Below are positions 8,852-15,694 of a stretch of DNA of 64,000 nt, in pieces (position 1 is the first letter of the stretch; each line of letters begins with the position of its first letter). The notes beneath the pieces were generated by a model. That model made no database searches, was not told the origin of the DNA, and worked only from the letters and a program-made list of their open reading frames with translations. The position numbers and the translations under genes were made by a program. Source of the stretch: Pseudomonas rhizosphaerae (GTDB taxonomy: Bacteria; Pseudomonadota; Gammaproteobacteria; Pseudomonadales; Pseudomonadaceae); assembly GCF_000761155.1 (NCBI RefSeq), contig NZ_CP009533.1, positions 2,232,001 to 2,296,000 on the forward strand, given 5' to 3'.

Positions 8852-9034
8852 TCAGATGTGTTGCGGCGTGGTGGTGCGGCGCAGCGCTACAGCGCTTTTT
8901 GGTTTGGCTGGTTGCCGGATCTGCGGCTCGTGGTGCTGATGGCGACGCGCAATACGCAGTACACCCCAAAGCATGGCAGCTGCCACGGCCATCCAGCCGG
9001 CAATCAGGCTGAAGATTGTCATTGCAAGGCTCAT
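8852..9034 (-). CDS. Small single-span membrane protein, 60 aa
   Basis: The product starts MSLAMTIF and has one hydrophobic helix (residues about 3-25, including LIAGWMAVAAAMLWGVL). A histidine- and arginine-rich tail follows (RIARRHQHHEPQ), which places the C-terminus in the cytoplasm by the positive-inside rule. The start at 9034 has a GGAGG site 5 bases upstream; an in-frame ATG four codons earlier lies within that site. It is convergent with the TerC gene. Function unknown. Confidence 0.6.
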   Translation of the reverse strand: MSLAMTIFSLIAGWMAVAAAMLWGVLRIARRHQHHEPQIRQPAKPKSAVALRRTTTPQHI

Positions 9035-9245
9035 CACTACCTCCATTGCTTTCGCGTCTTCTCGGTCACGTAATAGATGACCCTGAGGGTTTGCCGGCGT
9101 TTCAACCTATTGACGAAAGGTCATTTGCGTGGGTTGAACTCGTTGGTGCGATGTCCCGTAGCGAGTCGCTGTACCACTGGCTGCGGGAAATCTATGATGG
9201 CCGCTCAGGCGGTACGTTGTGCGCCGCCATGGAACGGGGAACACC

Positions 9246-9917
9246 ATGCTGCCGAAAATGAACGTCATGGCCAGAACGCTGCTGGTCTGCAGCCTGCTGG
9301 CTGGCGTGGCCGCCTGTACCAGCAGCAATGGCCCGGCATTGCCCGGCCTGGCGGATCGGGTGGAGCTCAACGGTGTGCCGTTCTTCCGGGGCAACGCCAA
9401 TCAAAGCGGTTCGATGGTGCTCGCCAGCATGCTCTCGCAACAAGGCATTACCATTACACCCGGGCTGCTCGACCCAGCCTTGAAACTACCCGGTGAGACC
9501 GATCGCCTGCAGCAGAACATTGCACAGGTGGCCCGTGAATATGGCCTGCTGGTGTATCCGCTGGATCCGGAACTCAATGCGTTGCTGGCCCAAGTGTCGG
9601 CGGGCAATCCGGTAATGCTGCGCTACAGCGAAGGCTCGGCGTTCTGGTCGCAGCCGCGCTATGCGTTGCTGGTGGGTTATGATCGATTCAAGCGGCACGT
9701 GTTGCTGCGTTCGGGTATGAACCGACGCCTGCAGATGGATTTCGGCAGTTTCAGCTCGGCGTGGAAAAGTGCAGGGTCATGGGCCATCCTGGTTCAACAG
9801 CCCAATCAACTGCCTGCCCAGCTCGACCGCCAGCGCTGGCTGGACGCCGCCCGCGAAACCGCCGCCGCCGGCCAGGAACCCGCCGCCGCCCGCGCCCGCA
9901 AGGCAGTCGGCGCATAA
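9246..9917 (+). CDS. Lipoprotein with C39-like peptidase fold, apparently catalytically dead
   Basis: A 223-residue protein with a type II signal peptide (lipobox VAAC, C24). The following domain resembles the C39-like papain-fold peptidases, which normally show QCGPAALA around the nucleophile and HYAVVVGYD around the histidine. Here the first motif reads NQSGSMVLA (S54 in the cysteine position) and the second reads QPRYALLVGYD (R138 in the histidine position). The fold markers LPGETDRLQ, VLLRSGMNRR and FSSAWKSAGSWAILV remain. The alanine-rich C-terminal tail is of low complexity. The start has a GGGGA site. Probably an outer-membrane-anchored, non-catalytic C39 relative. Confidence 0.72.
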   Translation: MLPKMNVMARTLLVCSLLAGVAACTSSNGPALPGLADRVELNGVPFFRGNANQSGSMVLASMLSQQGITITPGLLDPALKLPGETDRLQQNIAQVAREYGLLVYPLDPELNALLAQVSAGNPVMLRYSEGSAFWSQPRYALLVGYDRFKRHVLLRSGMNRRLQMDFGSFSSAWKSAGSWAILVQQPNQLPAQLDRQRWLDAARETAAAGQEPAAARARKAVGA

Positions 9918-9992
9918 CCACCCGCCCGTGGGAGCAGTCATCGGCCGCGAAGAAAGCACCGCGCCGTATCAGGCATAACTGTATGCACCCCT

Positions 9993-10055
9993 GACGCGGC
10001 TCGCGCCGCTGCTACAGGGCAATTCGATTTCTGTAGCAGCGGCGCAAGCCGCGTC
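9993..10055. repeat. Inverted pair of REP elements (REP doublet)
   Basis: A forward copy (GACGCGGCTCGCGCCGCTGC with following TACAG) and a reverse-complement copy ending GCAAGCCGCGTC flank an A/T-rich 14-base spacer, so the pair can fold into one long hairpin. It lies in the convergent gap between the C39-like lipoprotein and the FAD oxidoreductase genes, where it may also stop transcription from both sides. Confidence 0.85.
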
Positions 10056-10093
10056 CGGGAGCACAGCGGTGTGTCAGGTTTGGCGTATCCGGG

Positions 10094-11377
10094 TCAAAAC
10101 CCGAGGCGATCACGCAGGCTGTAATACCAGGCGCCCAGCTGGGTCAGCGGCGCGCCCAGGGCTCGCCCGCCAGGAAAAGGGTAGTGAGGCAGATCGGCGA
10201 ATGCATCGAAGCGCTCGGCCTGGCCGCTCAAGGCCTCGGCAAGCACCTTGCCCGCCAGGTGGGTGTACGTCACCCCATGCCCACTGCAACCCTGTGAATA
10301 ATAGATGTTGTCGCCCAGGCGCCCCATCTGCGGCAGGCGCGACAACGTCAGCAGGAAGTTGCCGGTCCAGGCATAGTCGATCTTCACCTGCGCCAATTGC
10401 GGAAACGCCTTGAGCATTTTCGGCCGAATGATCGCCTCGATGTTGGCCGGATCTCGCGCGCCGTACACCACGCCACCGCCGAAGATCAAACGCTTGTCCG
10501 CCGTCAGGCGGTAGTAATCGAGCAGGTAGTTGCAGTCTTCCACGCAGTAATCCTGCGGCAACAGCCTGCGCGCCAGTTCCTCGCCCAACGGCTCGGTCGC
10601 AATCACCTGAGTGCCACAGGGCATGGACTTGGCCGCCAATTCCGGCACCAGCTCGCCCAGATAGGCGTTGCCGGCGACGATCACAAACTTGGCCCGCACC
10701 TTGCCGTGAGCGGTATGCACCACAGGGCTCGGGCCGCGCTCGATGCGAATGGCCGGCGATTGCTCATGAATGCGGCCGCCCAGCGACTCGACCGCCGCTG
10801 CTTCGCCCAACGCCAGGTTCAGCGGATGGATATGACCGCCACTGACGTCCAGCAAGCCGCCGACATACTGGTCGCAGTCCACAACCTGGCGAATGCGGGC
10901 CTGGTCCATCAGCTCCAGCTGGGTATGGCCGTAGCGCTCCCATAAACGTTGCTGGGACTCGAGGTGCTTGAGTTGCTTGGCCGTAATTGCGGCGAAGACA
11001 CCGCCATTCTTCAAATCACAATTGATGCCGTAGCGCGTCACCCGTTCGCGAATGATCCGCGCGCCCTCGAAGGCCATGTCGCCGAGCAGCCGCGCCTGTT
11101 CGGCGCCGACACTGCGCTCGATCACATCCAGGTCACGGCTGTAACTGTTGACGATCTGCCCGCCATTGCGTCCCGAAGCACCGAAACCGACCTTGGCCGC
11201 TTCCAGCACACACACGCTGAAACCACGCTCCAGCAGAAACAGCGCACTGGACAGGCCGGTATAACCTGCACCGATGATGCACACATCCGTTTCGATCTCA
11301 CCTTGAAGGGCAGGGCGAGGCGGCGCCGCGTTGGCAGACGCGGCGTAGAAGGAGGGTGGATACTGCATGCTGGACAT
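10094..11377 (-). CDS. FAD-dependent amine oxidoreductase, PuuB/OrdL type
   Basis: A 427-residue DAO-family flavoprotein. The dinucleotide-binding motif is CIIGAGYTGLSSALFL (residues about 33-48), followed by LEAAKVGFGASGRNGGQIV, which is typical of PuuB, the gamma-glutamylputrescine oxidase. The C-terminal half has YYRLTADKRLIFGGG, and then YAWTGNFLLTLSRLPQMG and SQGCSGHGVTYTHLAGK, which complete the FAD site. It oxidises a primary or secondary amine, giving an aldehyde, ammonia and H2O2 or reduced acceptor. No puu genes adjoin it, so the exact substrate is open. The start follows a GAGG site. Confidence 0.85.
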   Translation of the reverse strand: MSSMQYPPSFYAASANAAPPRPALQGEIETDVCIIGAGYTGLSSALFLLERGFSVCVLEAAKVGFGASGRNGGQIVNSYSRDLDVIERSVGAEQARLLGDMAFEGARIIRERVTRYGINCDLKNGGVFAAITAKQLKHLESQQRLWERYGHTQLELMDQARIRQVVDCDQYVGGLLDVSGGHIHPLNLALGEAAAVESLGGRIHEQSPAIRIERGPSPVVHTAHGKVRAKFVIVAGNAYLGELVPELAAKSMPCGTQVIATEPLGEELARRLLPQDYCVEDCNYLLDYYRLTADKRLIFGGGVVYGARDPANIEAIIRPKMLKAFPQLAQVKIDYAWTGNFLLTLSRLPQMGRLGDNIYYSQGCSGHGVTYTHLAGKVLAEALSGQAERFDAFADLPHYPFPGGRALGAPLTQLGAWYYSLRDRLGF

Positions 11378-11509
11378 CCGGCAACCTCGGCGCGGTGGAA
11401 TTCACCTGTCTTCGGATGCTAGCGCAGTTGGGCCCGGCTCACCAGCGCGCAGAAATTGAACGCGCTGAAAATAATTCCGCAATTCATAGGCTTAGCGCGT
11501 AAAAATGAG

Positions 11510-11537
11510 TTGACAGGTCATGCCGATTCCGTAGAAT
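11510..11537 (+). promoter_or_regulatory. Sigma-70 promoter of tRNA-Val
   Basis: TTGACA (-35, 11510-11515) and TAGAAT (-10, 11532-11537) are separated by 16 bases and end 13 bases before the tRNA. The discriminator is GC-rich (GCCGCC), as in stringently controlled stable-RNA promoters. Confidence 0.75.
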
Positions 11538-11550
11538 GCCGCCTCACAGC

Positions 11551-11627
11551 AGGCACGTAGCTCAGTTGGTTAGAGCACCACCTTGACATGGTGGGGGTCG
11601 TTGGTTCGAGTCCAATCGCGCCTACCA
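11551..11627 (+). tRNA. tRNA-Val (anticodon GAC)
   Basis: A 77-nt cloverleaf ending in encoded CCA. The anticodon stem CCACC/GGTGG encloses the loop TTGACAT, giving anticodon GAC for valine. The T arm has TTCGAGT. The acceptor stem pairs AGGCACG with CGCGCCT and so contains one A5-C68 mismatch. It has its own promoter and terminator and is monocistronic. Confidence 0.96.
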
Positions 11628-11659
11628 AACAAAATCCGCTCTGCTGGGCGGTCTGGAAA

Positions 11660-11685
11660 GGCGATCCGAAAGGGTCGCCTTTTTT
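11660..11685 (+). terminator. Rho-independent terminator after tRNA-Val
   Basis: An 8-bp stem GGCGATCC/GGGTCGCC (one G-T pair) with a GAAA tetraloop is followed by six T residues, 33 bases after the tRNA. On the minus strand it may also end the 68-codon gene beginning at 11896. Confidence 0.9.
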
Positions 11686-11689
11686 GCGT

Positions 11690-11896
11690 CTACCGATCCG
11701 TAGTTTGCTTGAGCCGTTCGACCAGGGTGGCAAGCTGCGCGCTGCAAGATTCGATCTCCGCGAGGCGTTGAAGAACTTCTGCGCCTGCGTCAGACCGATG
11801 AAGACAGCGTCTGACGTCGTCCAGAGCACCTGCGTACGCTTGTTGATGCTGCTGAAGGCGCATCAGGTGCAGCGCCAGCAGGTCATGCTCGAACAT
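11690..11896 (-). CDS. Small hypothetical coiled-coil protein, 68 aa
   Basis: A short all-helical product, rich in leucine, glutamine and alanine (HLMRLQQHQQAYAGALDDV, EVLQRLAEIES), with heptad spacing that suggests a coiled coil. A strong GGGGGAG ribosome binding site lies 6 bases before the ATG. It is first in a row of small minus-strand genes of pseudomonad type. I do not recognise the family or function. Confidence 0.6.
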   Translation of the reverse strand: MFEHDLLALHLMRLQQHQQAYAGALDDVRRCLHRSDAGAEVLQRLAEIESCSAQLATLVERLKQTTDR

Positions 11897-11951
11897 CGCG
11901 GCTCCCCCTCATGCGTGTCACAGCCGCCTGGTGATGCCTTGCAGAGCGAGT

Positions 11952-12185
11952 TCAGTTCAGCGGCCGCCACTGCACATCACGCAGACCCCGGCGTTCGACG
12001 TGTCTTCTCAACTGCTCGGCATGCTCCGCCGGATTGGTTCCGCCGTAGACCAACCCGATACCCGAATGCAGGGCGGCGTAATACCAGGCGTCGGAGTCGC
12101 TCATGTGGGTATCTCGTTGCTGAAAGCGCCGAGCTTCACCATTGAGAACGTAGCGAATCTCGTAGTCCGTGAACCGGCTTGTCAT
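11952..12185 (-). CDS. Small conserved protein, resembles DUF6555
   Basis: A 77-residue soluble protein. The pattern Y-E-I-R-Y-x-L-x-GE, then F-x-x-R, M-x-x-x-x-A-W-x-x-A-A-L-H-x-G-x-G, ending DVQWR, matches from memory the small Pseudomonas family DUF6555. A GGGAG site lies 7 bases before the ATG. Function unknown. Confidence 0.7.
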   Translation of the reverse strand: MTSRFTDYEIRYVLNGEARRFQQRDTHMSDSDAWYYAALHSGIGLVYGGTNPAEHAEQLRRHVERRGLRDVQWRPLN

Positions 12186-12248
12186 ATATTGCTCCCGTGT
12201 TACCGGGCATCTGACATGCAGGCCATTAGCCAGTTCCGCAATGATGGC

Positions 12249-12270
12249 AAAATCCTACCATCGGTAGGAT
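12249..12270 (-). terminator. Candidate terminator of the 57-aa acidic protein gene
   Basis: ATCCTACC and GGTAGGAT are perfect 8-bp arms around a 3-base loop. Read on the minus strand, the hairpin is followed by a short T run, and it lies 15 bases after the stop codon of the gene ending at 12285. The T run is short, so termination may be weak. Confidence 0.55.
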
Positions 12271-12284
12271 CGGCCTTGGGCGTA

Positions 12285-12458
12285 TCAGCTCGGTTCGGTC
12301 GATGCGTCGGCACCGTCGATGTCCGGATCGTCCGGCAGCACCTCCGGCTCGCCATCGTCGGCATCGTTGAGGGCGGCGCCATCGCTGGTCAGGTCATCTG
12401 CCAGCGGATCGGCCTCGGTTTGGCCGATAAGCGGGATGGGATCAAGATCGTTGGTCAT
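12285..12458 (-). CDS. Small acidic protein, 57 aa
   Basis: Translating the minus strand from 12458 gives a 57-residue protein, MTNDLDPIPLIGQTEADPL and onward, ending ASTEPS. About a third of residues are Asp or Glu and several are proline, with no cysteine and no hydrophobic core, so it is probably disordered. A GAGG site lies 6 bases before the ATG, and a hairpin with a T run follows the stop, which supports a real gene. Unknown function; such short acidic proteins are common in pseudomonads and easily missed. Confidence 0.6.
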   Translation of the reverse strand: MTNDLDPIPLIGQTEADPLADDLTSDGAALNDADDGEPEVLPDDPDIDGADASTEPS

Positions 12459-12546
12459 GGCATGCCTCGCAAGTTGACGTGGGTGTCATGCATTCGAGAT
12501 ATGCCTGGCAGCTCAGGTTCTGTCCGATCTGCAACCGTCGGTCATG

Positions 12547-12843
12547 TCACAACTCGATCGCGTTGAATTCGCAGTAGTCCTCCCAACTCAAGCCCAGCGC
12601 GTCGGCCACCTCTTGATGGACCTCAAGGCGCATGGCCTTGAGCTCTTCCGGGCTCTGCGCAATCAGCTGCAAGGCCAGCTCCCAAGGCTCGAGGCCCTGA
12701 GCCTGGGCTTCGTCCTCGAACGCCCACTGCACTTGTTGTGCTTGCTCGCGGCTGTCCAGCACCTGAATTTCCTCGCGCAACTGGGGGTGCGCGTCGAGAA
12801 ATATCGCCAGTGCGGCTTGGTTACGGTCTTCTTTGGCGATCAT
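12547..12843 (-). CDS. Small conserved protein, resembles DUF6388
   Basis: A 98-residue soluble helical protein. The segments LAIFLDAHPQLREEIQ, GLEPWELALQLIAQSPEELKAM and GLSWEDYCEFN match from memory the Pseudomonas DUF6388 family. The frame continues upstream, but the start at 12843 fits the family's N-terminus; its ribosome binding site is only fair. It is divergent from the SPOR lipoprotein gene. No function is known to me. Confidence 0.7.
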   Translation of the reverse strand: MIAKEDRNQAALAIFLDAHPQLREEIQVLDSREQAQQVQWAFEDEAQAQGLEPWELALQLIAQSPEELKAMRLEVHQEVADALGLSWEDYCEFNAIEL

Positions 12844-12985
12844 GTCTAGGCCCTGCCGGCTGTTCGAAATAAAGCGCTCATGATGCCATGGCAGGGCAGT
12901 GACGTCAGCGTCGGTCATCGCCCGTGCGGGCGCTGGAAGGATAGATAGTGATAAAATCCGCCCCTCGAATTCTGGAGGTAGGCGT

Positions 12986-13555
12986 GTGCGCAAGTTGATG
13001 ATGGTGATGGCGATGCTGACGTTGGCCGGCTGCGGAACCGCGTTCGAAAAAGCCCACGAGGCGGTGTCGCAGTTGTTGGAGAATCCCAAGACGGCGCGTT
13101 TCACCAACGTACGCACCACCGACCAGGGCAACTACTGTGGCCAGGTGAAGGGCAAGGACGCCCAGGGCGTCTACGGCCCTTACCGCAGCTACGCGGCGAT
13201 TCCCCACGGCGATCGATTTGAAGTTGTCATCGACAAGGATGGCAACGATCCGCGCGTGCGCGAAGTGTGCGGCAGCGCCGAGGAGTTGCTGCCTGCAGTC
13301 GATGCAGCCGAGCCGGGACAGCGCTGGGAAGTGCGGATCGTCTCGGGCCGCAACATGGGCTCGGTCACCGACATGGCGGCACGTTTGGTGGAAAACGGCT
13401 TCGTGGCCAGTTTCGTCCAGCGTGACGGCCAGACCATCGTCTACCTGGGGCCGTTCGACAGCAAGGCCGAGGCCGACAAGGAACGGGCCCGGCTCATGGG
13501 ATCACGCGGGATCGAGTCGGTGGTGATGCCGTTCAGCGAAGCGGACAAGCCCTGA
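12986..13555 (+). CDS. SPOR-domain lipoprotein
   Basis: A 189-residue lipoprotein beginning at GTG, 7 bases after a GGAGG site; the lipobox is LAGC with C16. The N-terminal half has a conserved small domain (NYCGQVKGKDAQGVYGPYRSY). The C-terminal 75 residues have the SPOR pattern (RWEVRIVSGRN, then AARLVENGF, YLGPFDSKAEADKERARL and SVVMPF). SPOR domains bind septal peptidoglycan lacking stem peptides, so an envelope or division-site role is likely. It stands alone between oppositely oriented genes. Confidence 0.75.
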   Translation: MRKLMMVMAMLTLAGCGTAFEKAHEAVSQLLENPKTARFTNVRTTDQGNYCGQVKGKDAQGVYGPYRSYAAIPHGDRFEVVIDKDGNDPRVREVCGSAEELLPAVDAAEPGQRWEVRIVSGRNMGSVTDMAARLVENGFVASFVQRDGQTIVYLGPFDSKAEADKERARLMGSRGIESVVMPFSEADKP

Positions 13556-13583
13556 GGCGTGGGTACGCTTCAGGGCAGCGGCT

Positions 13584-14273
13584 TCAGCCGCAGGCCTTGA
13601 GGTCGACCGGCCCGACGAAAGCGTTGCCGTGTCCCATCACGCACGCCACCTGCTGGTTGCGCTGGCGCTCCCAGACCTGCACCGGGTAGGTCTTGTCCCA
13701 GGCCTGGTACAGCTGGGTGTCCTGGCGCGACAGGCGCAGCCCGTACTGCTTGCTCATGTACATGTAGGTGCGCGCGATCATCCCGCGGATCGAAGGCCGG
13801 GGCATGACCTTCTTGGCCTTGAAGTCGACCTGAGTCAGGCACGAACCGTATTGCCCGCGTTGTTCGGGCAGCCAGCCGAAGCTGAAATTGCTGCGGTCGC
13901 CGTTCACCTCGCCAATGCTGGGCACCAGGTTGTGCAGGTCGGCTTCGGCGGTCTGATAGACCTTGTCGTTGCGGGTACAGTTTTTACGCCCGCCGTTCTG
14001 CCAGCACTGGCGCTGGTGACCAATCTGCCAGGCGGGGACGATGTGTTCCCACTCGATGCGCGCAGCGCGGTTGGCATTCTTGCGCGGCACATAACCACAC
14101 GCCGCCAGGTTGACTCGGTTGCCGGTGTACTTGCAGCCGCAGTAGAACTCGGTGGACTGGGGGGCGTACAACTTCCAGGCGACTTTCTTGGCTTCGCTGA
14201 AGGTACGTGGGGCATCGGCGTGGGCGATGAAACTGGACAGCATCAAACTGACGAACAAACTGCGAACCATCAT
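13584..14273 (-). CDS. endA: Endonuclease I
   Basis: A 229-residue periplasmic or secreted nuclease of the EndA/Vvn family. A signal peptide covers about residues 1-22 (LFVSLMLSSFIAHADA). The beta-beta-metal catalytic core is RIEWEHIVPAWQIG, and the downstream AEADLHNLVPSIGEVNGDRSNF holds the metal-binding asparagine. Several cysteines (FYCGCKY, CWQNGGRKNC) probably form disulfides. The start at 14273 follows an AGGAAG site and lies 4 bases after the stop of the DUF1654 gene, so the two are an operon. A perfect LexA box precedes the operon, which suggests damage induction. Confidence 0.9.
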   Translation of the reverse strand: MMVRSLFVSLMLSSFIAHADAPRTFSEAKKVAWKLYAPQSTEFYCGCKYTGNRVNLAACGYVPRKNANRAARIEWEHIVPAWQIGHQRQCWQNGGRKNCTRNDKVYQTAEADLHNLVPSIGEVNGDRSNFSFGWLPEQRGQYGSCLTQVDFKAKKVMPRPSIRGMIARTYMYMSKQYGLRLSRQDTQLYQAWDKTYPVQVWERQRNQQVACVMGHGNAFVGPVDLKACG

Positions 14274-14277
14274 TGAA

Positions 14278-14520
14278 TCAATCTTCCTTCGGTACGACCC
14301 AGAAAATCTGCACGCCACCGTCGTCGCGGTGGGCGAGGGTGACATTGTCGTTCTCGGCGATTTCCTCGAGCATTTGCGCCCAGTCCTCCTCGCTTTCGTG
14401 CTCGAGCCGAAAGATCAGCGCGGCACGGGATTTCTGCGCGGTGGGCGAGTTGATGATCTTCTGGATGCGCACGCCTAGACGTTCATAGGCGCTCGGCGCG
14501 GCGGGGGTGGCAGTGGTCAC
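14278..14520 (-). CDS. DUF1654 domain protein
   Basis: An 80-residue protein starting at GTG, 8 bases after AAGGA. The core YERLGVRIQKIINSPTAQKS, then EEDWAQMLEEIAEND and DDGGVQIFW, is that of the pseudomonad DUF1654 family. The open frame extends upstream across the LexA box, but no ribosome binding site supports a longer start. It is the first gene of an operon with endA. The family's function is unknown; the context suggests a DNA-damage or nuclease-related role. Confidence 0.75.
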   Translation of the reverse strand: MTTATPAAPSAYERLGVRIQKIINSPTAQKSRAALIFRLEHESEEDWAQMLEEIAENDNVTLAHRDDGGVQIFWVVPKED

Positions 14521-14539
14521 GACGCGTTTCCTTGAGGGG

Positions 14540-14555
14540 CTGTACGTGCGTACAG
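14540..14555. promoter_or_regulatory. LexA (SOS) box
   Basis: CTGTACGTGCGTACAG fits the consensus CTGT-N8-ACAG and is a perfect palindrome apart from the two central bases. It lies 20 bases upstream of the DUF1654 GTG. On the minus strand a candidate -10 (TACTGT) overlaps it, with TTGCGA 17 bases further upstream, so bound LexA would block the promoter. Confidence 0.8.
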
Positions 14556-14704
14556 TATTTGACTGTAGGACGTTTCGCAATAGCCCTAGGTAAATAGCGG
14601 GGTTCTGACAGCGGATTCGCGAATTTTCTTCCCGGTTGACAAAAAAACTTGAATCCGATCAGAGACATCCGACACGACGTGGCGAATCGAAAGTCCTGGC
14701 AGTG

Positions 14705-14727
14705 ATATCGTTATGCAATAACGATAT
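14705..14727. promoter_or_regulatory. Long palindrome upstream of the dioxygenase/ABC operon
   Basis: ATATCGTTAT and ATAACGATAT are perfect 10-bp arms with a 3-base centre (GCA). It lies about 73 bases upstream of the dioxygenase start in an unusually A/T-rich stretch. It is a strong operator candidate for a sulfur-starvation or substrate regulator, but the protein is unknown and no regulator gene is adjacent. Confidence 0.5.
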
Positions 14728-14799
14728 TTAAAATTACGTTCTTATACCTCTACAGTTTGGCCATTCCCTCGTACTCAATAGCCAGAGTCGGAGCACAAC

Positions 14800-15681
14800 A
14801 TGGCCGTCGCCCTTTCAGAGATCCCTCGTCAGTCCTTCAAGATCCGTCCGTTGGCCGGCCATGTCGGGGCCGAAATCATCGGCCTGGACTTGCGCTTGCC
14901 GCTCAACGATCAGGATTTCGCCAGCATCCACCGGGCGCATCTGGACCATCATGTCGTGGTCTTTCATGACCAGCGCATCACCCCGCAACAGCAGATCGAC
15001 TTCAGCCGCCGTTTCGGGGTGCTGCAGATCCATGTGCTCAAGCAGTTTCTATTGGCAGGGCACCCGGAAATCCTCATCGTTTCCAATATCGTCGAGAATG
15101 GCCAGCCGGTCGGGTTGGGTGACGCAGGCAAGTACTGGCACTCGGACCTGTCCTACAAAGAATTGCCGAGCCTGGGCTCGATGCTGCATGCCCAGGAGTT
15201 GCCCAGCGAGGGCGGCGATACCTTGTTCGCCGACATGCACAGGGCCTGGGACACGCTGCCGTCTGCATTGCGCGAGGCAGTCGAAGGCAAGCAGGCCGTG
15301 CACTCATACACCGCGCGCTACAGCGAGGGCAAGAACGCGGCCAATTGGCGGCCGACCTTGACGGCGGAGCAGTTGACCCAAGTGGTGACCGTGACCCATC
15401 CGGTGGTCCGTACCCATCCTGAAAACGGCCGCAAGGCCCTGTTCGTCAGTGAGGGATTCACCACGCACATCGTAGGCATCCCTGAAGATGAAAGTCGGGA
15501 TCTTCTGCAGCAGCTCTATGCCCACAGCGTGCGCGCAGAGAACGTCTATCGGCATTCCTGGCAAGCCCACGACATGGTCTTCTGGGACAACCGCTCGCTG
15601 ATTCACCTCGCGGCCGGCTGCCCGGACCACCTGCGGCGCAAGCTCTACCGCACCACCATCCAGGGCGACGCGCCGTTTTGA
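14800..15681 (+). CDS. TauD/TfdA family Fe(II)/alpha-ketoglutarate dioxygenase
   Basis: A 293-residue non-haem iron dioxygenase. The facial triad is visible as WHSD (H114, D116) and the distal histidine in NRSLIHLAAG (H269). R280, 11 residues further on, should bind the 2-oxoglutarate carboxylate. Enzymes of this family hydroxylate sulfonates or sulfate esters next to sulfur, releasing sulfite or sulfate for assimilation. The three following genes encode a sulfonate/nitrate-type ABC importer, which fits a sulfur-scavenging operon. The exact substrate (taurine, alkylsulfonate, alkyl sulfate) cannot be read. The ATG follows GGAG. Confidence 0.85.
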   Translation: MAVALSEIPRQSFKIRPLAGHVGAEIIGLDLRLPLNDQDFASIHRAHLDHHVVVFHDQRITPQQQIDFSRRFGVLQIHVLKQFLLAGHPEILIVSNIVENGQPVGLGDAGKYWHSDLSYKELPSLGSMLHAQELPSEGGDTLFADMHRAWDTLPSALREAVEGKQAVHSYTARYSEGKNAANWRPTLTAEQLTQVVTVTHPVVRTHPENGRKALFVSEGFTTHIVGIPEDESRDLLQQLYAHSVRAENVYRHSWQAHDMVFWDNRSLIHLAAGCPDHLRRKLYRTTIQGDAPF

Positions 15682-15694
15682 TAGGGAGTCTTGC

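Noticed and set aside
9016..9261. Plus-strand frame of 81 codons reading through HVIDDPEGLPAF and SESLYHWLREIYDG.
   Set aside because: It would start at TTG with no ribosome binding site, overlaps the small membrane protein gene on the other strand and the start of the C39-like lipoprotein gene, and matches nothing I recognise.
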